Assembly: GCA_049519595.1 (NCBI GenBank) | Contig: JBEKQP010000232.1 | Coordinates: 1-7,549, forward strand | Origin: CAWBRT01 sp049519595 | GTDB taxonomy: Bacteria; Acidobacteriota; Terriglobia; Terriglobales; Acidobacteriaceae | Direction: 5' to 3' | DNA: 7,549 nucleotides | Shown: piece after piece, positions 1 through 5,161 of the stretch | How the letters are laid out: each line of letters starts with the position of its first letter | How positions within the stretch are numbered: position 1 is the stretch's first letter | Notes under the pieces: model-generated | Seen by the model: the letters and a program-made list of their open reading frames with translations, nothing else | Databases searched by the model: none | Told to the model about the DNA's origin: nothing | Translations under genes and position numbers: made by a program

Positions 1-168
1 GAAGAATCTGAAATCATCAAGCACTTGCGCAGTCTTGGCCGAAACCTGCTGAATGACCTCAGCGCCTATGATTACAAGAAGGAACCGGATGAGTCCAAGC
101 ATAGACTGAGGGTACAGAATTTCGTCGCCGATAAACTTTTGTCGGTATCCATAACCAGTCAGTCTTGA
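1..168 (+). CDS. C-terminal fragment of an unrecognised protein
   Basis: Frame 1 is open from the first base to a TGA at 166-168, giving 55 residues with no methionine, so the start lies left of the window. The fragment is charged and probably helical: it begins EESEIIKHLRSLG, has a Lys/Glu/Asp-rich middle (YDYKKEPDESK) and ends in a short hydrophobic stretch (FVADKLLSVSI). It carries no motif I can assign and no membrane segment. It is on the same strand as the deoxyhypusine-synthase-like gene and ends 49 bases before it, so the two could be co-transcribed. A fragment this short could be open by chance; mixed codon use and helical character make a real gene end somewhat more likely than not. 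Confidence 0.45.
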   Translation, partial: EESEIIKHLRSLGRNLLNDLSAYDYKKEPDESKHRLRVQNFVADKLLSVSITSQS

Positions 169-193
169 TTCGATGCCGTGGCGCAATTAGGCT
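165..193 (+). promoter_or_regulatory. Possible sigma70-type promoter of the DHS-like gene
   Basis: TTGATT at 165-170 and TAGGCT at 188-193 are separated by exactly 17 bases. The -35 matches the consensus well in its first four bases; the -10 matches only at its first, second and last positions. Transcription would start near 200, just ahead of the GAGG ribosome site. This is a weak pattern match, and the gene may instead be read through from the upstream partial ORF. Confidence 0.22.
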
Positions 194-217
194 AAAGTTG
201 CAAGACGAGGTGATCAC

Positions 218-1318
218 GTGAAGCACGGCAATCATGAAACCAATGCGGAAGGCTCGGGCATCGAACGCGAACTGCATGACCCGATCAGCGATCAACTGGT
301 CCCCTTGGAGCCGCTCGATCTTTCCCAGGTCCGCACCGTCGACGACTTGGTGCGCGCCATGGCAAAAACAGCGTTCACCGGCCGCCAGGTAGGAGAAGCG
401 GCCAACGTACTGGAGGCCATGGCACGCGATCAGGATTGTTTCGTCGTCATGACGCTCGCCGGAGCCATGACGGTCGCCAAGCAAGGGTTGATTGTCGCCG
501 AGCTCATCGAGCAGGGAATTGTGAACGCCTTGGTTTCAACCGGCGCCTTGATGGCGCATGGCCTGGTGGAAGCCGCCGGCAAGTCGCATTTCGTCTACGA
601 TGCAAAGCTGAATGACGTGGAACTCTACGAAGCCGGCTACAACCGCGTTTATGACACGCTCGAGCCGGAAACCAATCTAAACTTCGTCGAGTCGATTGTC
701 GCCGGCATACTCGACCGCTGGGATGCCGCCGATGTCATGTGCTCCTACAAACTCAATCGCGAGATCGGTAAATACCTGCACGAAAACGTGCAGGGACGCG
801 GCATTCTGAAATCGGCTTACGAAAAGAACGTGCCTGTGTTCGTGCCGGCTTTCACCGACTCCGAACTCGGCCTCGACATCGCTCTGCACAATCGCAAACG
901 CGCCAAGCAGAACCGTCCCCTGATCCATTTTGACCCGTTCCTCGATCTAGATCACTTCGCCGAGACCCTGCTCGAACAAAAACGCCTCGGCATTTTCACC
1001 ATCGGCGGCGGAGTGCCGCGCAACTGGTCGCAGCAGTTCGGGCCCTATATCGAGTTGCGGCATCGCCGGGGCGGGGAAGACTTGCCCTTGAAGCGCTACC
1101 ACTACGGCCTGCGCATCTGTCCGGAGCCGGCCTTCTGGGGCGGACTTTCCGGCTCGCCTTATAGCGAAGCAATCTCGTGGGGCAAATTTGTGCCTCCCGC
1201 CGAAGGCGGCAAGTTCGGCGAAGTGTTCCTGGATGCCACCGTCGGGCTGCCTCTGATTGTGGCCGCCGTGCTGGAACGGCTGCGTAAAGATCCGGACAGC
1301 GCGAAGACGCGCAAATAG
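218..1318 (+). CDS. Deoxyhypusine-synthase-like protein, probable polyamine (homospermidine-type) synthase
   Basis: A 366-residue protein of the deoxyhypusine synthase (DHS) family, close to the full length of human DHS (369). DHS enzymes are NAD-dependent and move an aminobutyl group from spermidine onto a lysine through an enzyme-lysine imine. Seen here: AFTGRQ at 52-57, a nucleotide-binding region around VSTGAL (106-111), SYKLNREIGKYL (176-187), GGGVPRNW (263-270), and SEAISWGKF (316-324), whose Lys323 aligns with the catalytic Lys329 of the human enzyme (ISWGK versus VSWGK). The eukaryotic GGGV-x-KHH segment, which supplies a substrate-binding histidine, is replaced by GGGVPRNW, as expected of the bacterial DHS-like subgroup. 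Bacteria lack eIF5A, so a role in free polyamine synthesis (for example homospermidine) is inferred, supported by the convergent arginine decarboxylase gene. The start is GTG at 218, with GAGG at 207-210 seven bases upstream. Family assignment is firm; the substrate is not. Confidence 0.93.
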   Translation: MKHGNHETNAEGSGIERELHDPISDQLVPLEPLDLSQVRTVDDLVRAMAKTAFTGRQVGEAANVLEAMARDQDCFVVMTLAGAMTVAKQGLIVAELIEQGIVNALVSTGALMAHGLVEAAGKSHFVYDAKLNDVELYEAGYNRVYDTLEPETNLNFVESIVAGILDRWDAADVMCSYKLNREIGKYLHENVQGRGILKSAYEKNVPVFVPAFTDSELGLDIALHNRKRAKQNRPLIHFDPFLDLDHFAETLLEQKRLGIFTIGGGVPRNWSQQFGPYIELRHRRGGEDLPLKRYHYGLRICPEPAFWGGLSGSPYSEAISWGKFVPPAEGGKFGEVFLDATVGLPLIVAAVLERLRKDPDSAKTRK

Positions 1319-1350
1319 CGCTCCAAACGGCGCTGAGCGTAGCGCGCAGC

Positions 1351-1383
1351 AAAAAGCTGCCGGGCAATGCCGGCAGCTTTGCG
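1351..1383. terminator. Bidirectional intrinsic terminator between convergent genes
   Basis: A perfect 11-bp stem (AAAGCTGCCGG at 1353-1363 and CCGGCAGCTTT at 1370-1380) encloses a six-base loop (GCAATG). It sits 34 bases after the stop of the DHS-like gene and about 25 bases past the stop of pdaD on the other strand. On the minus strand the stem runs into five T's (complement of 1351-1355); on the plus strand only TTT follows before GCGC. It should therefore stop pdaD transcripts better than plus-strand ones, although the GC-rich stem can serve both. Confidence 0.82.
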
Positions 1384-1405
1384 CAAAACTAGTGTTGGCT
1401 CGGGG

Positions 1406-1963
1406 CTATTCGAAAATCAGGATGGCCGAAGCGATCACGGTCGTCCACAGACCTTTCTTATCGCCGACGGCCGACTGCGTGATGTTTGCCGTGCGCACGA
1501 TTTTGTTCGACATCCGGTAGACTTCTTTCTTTTCGTCCCAGGACTTGTCTGGATCAAATTCCACGTCTAGCGTGGTGGCGAGCATTTCCGCCGCCAGTTC
1601 CTCGGCGTAATCGCCCGCCACCTGGTCGGTCTCTCCAAACGAGTGGTGTTCGCTCAAATATCCATAGGTGCTACGGTCGGCCGGCATCGCCAATCCAATG
1701 CTGGAAGCCACCAGCCGGTGCGGTTCGCGCGTCGAGTTTTCGGCGACCACGGCGAAGACCACTTCGCCCGGACTCAAGTACTTCAATCCGTCTTTGCGGG
1801 GAATCAGCTTGCAGTTTGGTGGGAAAATAGACGAAACGCGAACCAGGTTCTGGGCTGCAATTCCAGCGTCGCGCAAAGCCAGCTCGAACGAGGTGAGCCG
1901 CTCCCTGTGTTTTCCCACTCCCTTGGTGAGAAAGATCTTCTTGGGGACCATGTCTTTGGCCAA
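1406..1963 (-). CDS. pdaD: Pyruvoyl-dependent arginine decarboxylase
   Basis: A 185-residue protein of the PvlArgDC family, which decarboxylates L-arginine to agmatine, the first step of the agmatine route to polyamines. The proenzyme cleaves itself between two serines to make a beta chain and an alpha chain capped by a pyruvoyl group. The site is visible: LVRVSSIFPPN at residues 40-50, matching the archaeal ISSIMPP site, with cleavage expected between Ser44 and Ser45. Glu105 in YGYLSEHHSFGE fits the conserved catalytic glutamate of the family. Length is at the upper end for the family, and the C-terminal part (LDVEFDPDKSWDEKKEVYRM) looks like the longer bacterial version. The start chosen is TTG at 1963, with GGAGG (complement of 1975-1979) 11 bases upstream and an in-frame TGA further up; ATG at 1951 would shorten it by four residues but is 23 bases from that site. 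It is convergent with the DHS-like gene and downstream of the LysR gene on the same strand. Confidence 0.95.
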   Translation of the reverse strand: MAKDMVPKKIFLTKGVGKHRERLTSFELALRDAGIAAQNLVRVSSIFPPNCKLIPRKDGLKYLSPGEVVFAVVAENSTREPHRLVASSIGLAMPADRSTYGYLSEHHSFGETDQVAGDYAEELAAEMLATTLDVEFDPDKSWDEKKEVYRMSNKIVRTANITQSAVGDKKGLWTTVIASAILIFE

Positions 1964-2130
1964 CTCTTCTATGTCCTCCGGCGTAAGCCAACGGTATCAC
2001 ACGATGTTCCGGCGATCTTTTGAAAAATAATGGAAAATACGGGCGGACGCAATCGGCTTTTGTATTTGTCGGCGGAAGGGGCGTGCCGCGCCGTTCTCGC
2101 ACGGCGAAAAGGTGAGAAATATGGCACGAA
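1964..2130 (-). other. lysR-pdaD intergenic spacer
   Basis: A 167-base gap separates the lysR stop from the pdaD start. It holds an AT-rich patch at about 2020-2040 (complement reads TTTTCCATTATTTTTCAAAA), which could carry a pdaD promoter although I see no convincing -35/-10 pair, and the GGAGG ribosome site at 1975-1979. The GC-rich dyad at 2089-2106 is listed separately. The gap is long enough for pdaD to have its own promoter, and no T-tract terminator closes lysR, so partial co-transcription is possible. Confidence 0.4.
2089..2106. repeat. Short GC-rich inverted repeat downstream of lysR
   Basis: CGCCGT (2089-2094) and ACGGCG (2101-2106) form a perfect 6-bp stem around a six-base loop, 25 bases beyond the lysR stop. 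No T-run follows on the minus strand, so it is not a standard intrinsic terminator. It may be a weak mRNA 3'-end structure, or chance in GC-rich sequence. Confidence 0.3.
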
Positions 2131-3036
2131 TTACTTAGGCGCACCGGCCATCTGTGGCGTTTTTTGTTTCACCGCGATTTCGATGAAGGCCAGGGCCGCC
2201 CGGCTCAGCGCCTTGTCCTTGCGGAACACCAGCGCCAGGTCGCGAGCGATGTGCGCATCGGCCAGTCGCAAAGAATTCAACAGCCCTGCTCGGACGTCAT
2301 TTTCGACATGGGAGTTGGCAATGAAAGCTATACCGACGTTTGCGGCCACAAAGCGTTTGGTCAGTTCGCTGGAATCCAATTCCATCGAAAAATCGGGTTT
2401 CAGGCGGCGTTCGTCGAACAACGTCTCAATCACGTCGCGCGTGCGTCCGATTTTAGGCACCAGCAACGGATATTTTGCGATCTGTTCCAGCGTAACCGTC
2501 TTTTGCTTGGACAAGGGGTGCCGCGGCGGAGTGATCATCACCAGTTCGTCGCGATGAATCACGACCGTCGTCAGGCGCTTATCGCTGATGGGCATCGAGA
2601 CCACCCCGAAGTCGATGGTGTTCTCGATGATCGCCTCCAGTATCTTAGGGCTTTCCGATCGCTTTACATTGACGGAAACGTCCGGGTAGAGCTTCTTGAA
2701 TTCGGCAAACACCTCGGGAAGAATGTGCAGGCAGGTGCCTTCGTTGGCAGCCACGATTAATTCACCACGTGGCACGCGCTCCATGTCCGCCATCTGCGCA
2801 AGGATATTGCGACGCGCTTCCAGCGCCTCCTCCACGTACCTCAAGAACACCTTTCCCGGAGCCGTCAGTGATACCTTTCCCCCTGAACGGTCGAGAATCC
2901 TGGCGCCGATTTCTTCTTCGAGTGCCCGTATTTGCGCCGAAATAGCCGGTTGGGTACGAAAGCGCTTCTCGGCCGCCCTGGAGAAACTAAGGTGGCGCGC
3001 GACCTCTAAGAACGTTTCCAGTTGATCGAAGTCCAT
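2131..3036 (-). CDS. LysR-family transcriptional regulator
   Basis: A 301-residue LysR-type regulator of usual length. The N-terminal winged helix-turn-helix is at about residues 3-62: FDQLETFLEVARHLSFSRAA leads into the recognition helix (RTQPAISAQIRALEEEIGA), followed by ILDRSGGKVSLTAPG. A linker helix (about 63-90) leads into the periplasmic-binding-protein-like effector domain (about 91-295), which starts GELIVAANEGTCLHILPEVF. The effector ligand cannot be told from sequence. I chose ATG at 3036 because the family begins there; the frame stays open to 3132 but that extension (with WCIRLITMDF at the junction) does not look like LysR sequence. The ribosome site is weak (AGG only). The gene is divergent from glnA across 432 bases, the classic arrangement for a LysR regulator and its target, and lies upstream of pdaD on the same strand. 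Control of glnA, pdaD or only itself are all possible; a nitrogen role like that of NAC is speculation. Confidence 0.95.
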   Translation of the reverse strand: MDFDQLETFLEVARHLSFSRAAEKRFRTQPAISAQIRALEEEIGARILDRSGGKVSLTAPGKVFLRYVEEALEARRNILAQMADMERVPRGELIVAANEGTCLHILPEVFAEFKKLYPDVSVNVKRSESPKILEAIIENTIDFGVVSMPISDKRLTTVVIHRDELVMITPPRHPLSKQKTVTLEQIAKYPLLVPKIGRTRDVIETLFDERRLKPDFSMELDSSELTKRFVAANVGIAFIANSHVENDVRAGLLNSLRLADAHIARDLALVFRKDKALSRAALAFIEIAVKQKTPQMAGAPK

Positions 3037-3215
3037 AGTTATTAGCCTAATGCACCAGGAGTAGAAGAAAACACTCAAATCTCCACCCCGGTAAGGCCAC
3101 TTCGAGCTTGGCTCAAGACCTTGTGGCGTCACACAGCCCTCAAAGTCCTACTTAACTACTAACAGGATCAACCCAAGCAAGGCAATTCAGGATTTCACGG
3201 AAGTGCCTGATTACC

Positions 3216-3239
3216 AAACCAATACCAGTGTAGTGGTTT
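3216..3239. repeat. 24-bp quasi-palindrome in the lysR-glnA intergenic region
   Basis: Left arm AAACCAATAC (3216-3225) and right arm GTAGTGGTTT (3230-3239) are complementary at nine of ten positions around the four-base centre CAGT; the one mismatch is A3222 against G3233. The low GC content and lack of a T-run argue against a terminator. A protein-binding operator is the more likely reading. Confidence 0.5.
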
Positions 3240-3265
3240 TACGGCCGCAATGCCATAAAGCGAAG

Positions 3266-3289
3266 TTATAGAGACGATAAAAAGTATCG
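3266..3289. promoter_or_regulatory. Overlapping dyads, candidate LysR-type operator
   Basis: TTAT-N7-ATAA occupies 3266-3280 and satisfies the T-N11-A pattern of LysR-type boxes (T3267 and A3279). A second perfect dyad, CGATA-N5-TATCG, occupies 3275-3289 and shares GATA with the first. They lie 180-203 bases upstream of the glnA start and about 230 bases upstream of the lysR start. The dyads are seen directly; that the neighbouring LysR protein binds them is inferred from divergent gene arrangement. Short AT-rich dyads also arise by chance. Confidence 0.4.
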
Positions 3290-3468
3290 ATTTCCAGCCC
3301 GGAATGCTGGGCTATATCCTCCCAGCAGGTAGATAGCTTCTGTTCTAGCTAGGATGCCGACAAACATTTCAATCTAAAGGGTTAAGCCCAGTGTTGCAGT
3401 GTTTTTCAGGATTGCACCGGGCGAGAATCCTTCCATCTGACGCGGCAAGCCGCTCAAAAGGAGCATCG

Positions 3469-4893
3469 ATGGCAGATACTAAGGGCGATCCGAAAGCGGT
3501 TCTGGACTTTGCAAAGAAAAACAACGTTCAGATCCTGGATCTCCGATTCACTGACCTTCCCGGACTTTGGCACCACGTTTCTTACGCGATCGATCAACTT
3601 GACGAGGCCGTTTTTGAAGACGGTTTCGGCATGGATGGATCCTCAATTCGCGGATGGGCAGCCATTCACGAAAGCGACATGCTGCTGATTCCGGATCCGA
3701 CGACCTACCAGCTCGATCCTTTCACCGAAGTCTCAACCCTTGTCATGATCGCCGACGTCCAAGATCCGGTCACCAAGCAGCGCTACGATCGCGATCCGCG
3801 CTACATCGCCAAGAAAGCACAGATGTATCTGAATTCGACGGGCATCGCAGACACCTGTTACTTCGGCCCCGAGCTCGAGTTCTTTATCTTCGATAATGTC
3901 CGCTTCGATCAGCGCGAAAACCAGGGCTACTACTTCATTGATTCGGAAGAGGGGCGTTGGAATTCGGGCCGCAAGGAAAACAACCTCGGCTATCGTCCAC
4001 GCTACAAGGAAGGCTACTTCCCGGTGCCTCCCACCGATCACTACCAGGACCTGCGCTCCGAGATGGTGTTGACGATGCAGAAGTGCGGCATCGAGGTCGA
4101 GTGCCACCACCACGAAGTGGCGACCGGCGGCCAGACCGAAATCGATATGAAGTTCACCCACCTCTTGAAGTCCGCGGATAACACGATGACGTACAAGTAC
4201 GTGGTCCGCAATGTTGCTAACCAGTATGGCAAGACCGTAACCTTCATGCCGAAACCGCTGTTCCAGGACAACGGCAGCGGCATGCACTGCCACCAGTCGC
4301 TGTGGAAGGGCGGCAAGCCTCTGTTCGCCGGCGACGGCTATGCCGGCTTCTCGCAATTGGGACTGTGGTACATCGGCGGATTGATCAAGCATGGTGCGGC
4401 ACTGTCGGCGATCATCGCTCCGACGACCAACTCCTACAAGCGCTTGGTTCCGGGCTTCGAAGCTCCGGTCAACCTTGCGTATTCGCGCCGCAACCGCTCG
4501 GCCGCCTGCCGTATCCCGATGTACTCAGCTTCGCCAAAGGCCAAGCGCGTTGAATTCCGCCCGCCGGACCCGAGTTGCAACCCATACTTGGCGTTTTCCG
4601 CCATGCTAATGGCCGGACTTGACGGAATTGAAAACAAAATCGATCCGGGTCAGCCGCTCGATAAGGATATCTACGATCTCGGACCGGAGGAACTGAAGCA
4701 GGTTCCTTCCATGCCCGGTTCGCTCGAGAACGCCCTCGATGCTCTGGAAGCCGATCATCAGTTCCTGCTCAAGGGCGACGTCTTTACCGAAGACCTGCTG
4801 ACCACGTATATCGACTACAAGCGTGCGAAGGAAGTGGATGCCATGCGTCTGCGTCCGCATCCGTACGAGTTCAGCCTGTACTACGACATTTAA
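3469..4893 (+). CDS. glnA: Type I glutamine synthetase
   Basis: A 474-residue class I glutamine synthetase, which makes L-glutamine from glutamate, ammonia and ATP; family enzymes are dodecamers of two stacked hexamers. In order: the N-terminal beta-grasp domain with DGFGMDGSSIRGW (51-63), the metal-binding GPELEFF (133-139, Glu135 and Glu137), NGSGMHCHQS (268-277) with His273 matching the active-site histidine of enteric GS, and NRSAACRIP (342-350) with substrate/nucleotide-contacting Arg343 and Arg348. KDIYDLGPEE (399-408) carries Tyr402, the counterpart of the E. coli adenylylation tyrosine 397, so this is the adenylylatable GSI-beta kind, which fits the glnE gene just downstream. The chosen ATG at 3469 has AAAAGGAG at 3456-3463, five bases upstream, and gives the family N-terminus; an in-frame ATG at 3391 would add 26 unrelated residues. 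The gene is divergent from lysR and ends in a strong terminator, so activity control by GlnE is expected while transcriptional control is unknown. Confidence 0.99.
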   Translation: MADTKGDPKAVLDFAKKNNVQILDLRFTDLPGLWHHVSYAIDQLDEAVFEDGFGMDGSSIRGWAAIHESDMLLIPDPTTYQLDPFTEVSTLVMIADVQDPVTKQRYDRDPRYIAKKAQMYLNSTGIADTCYFGPELEFFIFDNVRFDQRENQGYYFIDSEEGRWNSGRKENNLGYRPRYKEGYFPVPPTDHYQDLRSEMVLTMQKCGIEVECHHHEVATGGQTEIDMKFTHLLKSADNTMTYKYVVRNVANQYGKTVTFMPKPLFQDNGSGMHCHQSLWKGGKPLFAGDGYAGFSQLGLWYIGGLIKHGAALSAIIAPTTNSYKRLVPGFEAPVNLAYSRRNRSAACRIPMYSASPKAKRVEFRPPDPSCNPYLAFSAMLMAGLDGIENKIDPGQPLDKDIYDLGPEELKQVPSMPGSLENALDALEADHQFLLKGDVFTEDLLTTYIDYKRAKEVDAMRLRPHPYEFSLYYDI

Positions 4894-4926
4894 GAGCCTT
4901 CTCATTAACCTCCGAAGCAGTGCTCC

Positions 4927-4960
4927 AGGTCCGGCGTTCAGCCGGGCCTTTTTTTATTTT
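4927..4960 (+). terminator. Intrinsic terminator of glnA
   Basis: AGGTCCGGC (4927-4935) pairs with GCCGGGCCT (4941-4949) as a 9-bp stem with one T-G wobble and a five-base loop, and runs into an unbroken series of eight T's, then ATTTT. It begins 34 bases after the glnA stop. A terminator this strong makes it likely that glnE depends mainly on its own promoter. Confidence 0.92.
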
Positions 4961-5060
4961 GTTCCAGGTGTTCTGCTTTGCCGCGCTCAGCAGATGTGGG
5001 AGTTCCGAAGCCACTCCAGCTTCCTCCCGGCGGGGTCCTCGGCGAAGGCTGCTTTTAGCG

Positions 5061-5087
5061 TTTACCGGGGCAGCAGCGTGCTATCCT
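5061..5087 (+). promoter_or_regulatory. Possible promoter of glnE
   Basis: TTTACC (5061-5066) and TATCCT (5082-5087) are 15 bases apart, and the latter is preceded by TGC, an extended -10 arrangement. The spacing is shorter than the usual 16-18. It lies after the glnA terminator and about 75 bases ahead of the proposed glnE start, where a promoter is needed. Pattern match only. Confidence 0.25.
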
Positions 5088-5161
5088 CAGCTAAAGAAAG
5101 CGTTTGAGTCAGTCAGTGCCGTGAGCTATATGTGCACTGGCCGGAAGCGACAGGGAAGGGT

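Larger units (their letters stand above)
3037..3468. promoter_or_regulatory. Divergent lysR-glnA regulatory region
   Basis: These 432 bases hold no convincing gene. The frames running in from both sides (lysR to 3132, glnA from 3391) lack family-like sequence. AT content is higher than in the flanking genes. The region contains a 24-bp quasi-palindrome (3216-3239), overlapping dyads (3266-3280 and 3275-3289), and a smaller hairpin in which CCAGC (3294-3298) pairs with GCTGG (3306-3310). I looked for a sigma54 site of the form TGGCAC-N5-TTGC and found none; no sigma70 promoter is convincing on either strand. The glnA ribosome site AAAAGGAG (3456-3463) lies at the right end, five bases before the ATG. 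Both promoters must be here unless transcription enters from outside. Confidence 0.65.

Noticed and set aside
59..484. 141-codon minus-strand frame over the left end
   Set aside because: It crosses the start of the DHS-like gene and its ribosome site, and shows no domain.
218..1318. Annotation as true deoxyhypusine synthase modifying eIF5A
   Set aside because: Bacteria have EF-P and not eIF5A, and the GGGVPRNW segment differs from the eukaryotic enzyme, so the DHS-like label is safer.
1671..2144. 157-codon minus-strand frame overlapping pdaD
   Set aside because: It is a frame-shifted shadow of pdaD, whose own frame shows the cleavage site and family sequence.
2030..2760. Plus-strand open frames opposite lysR (175 and 198 codons)
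   Set aside because: They overlap a complete, conserved LysR gene and have no family-like sequence.
3037..3132. In-frame N-terminal extension of lysR
   Set aside because: The 32 extra residues do not resemble LysR N-termini, while the ATG at 3036 gives the standard start of the DNA-binding domain.
3294..3312. Small hairpin CCAGC/GCTGG as a riboswitch or glutamine-sensing RNA upstream of glnA
   Set aside because: Only a 5-bp stem is visible and I could not find the conserved core of any known glnA-type leader RNA.
3733..4392. 219-codon open frame antisense to glnA
   Set aside because: It lies wholly opposite the highly conserved glnA sequence, has no recognisable domain and is explained by GC-biased third positions.
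4894..5161. Possible small genes in the glnA-glnE spacer (frames at 4823-5107 and 4920-5273)
   Set aside because: One begins inside glnA, both cross the terminator, and their translations are Ser/Ala/Arg-rich without motif.
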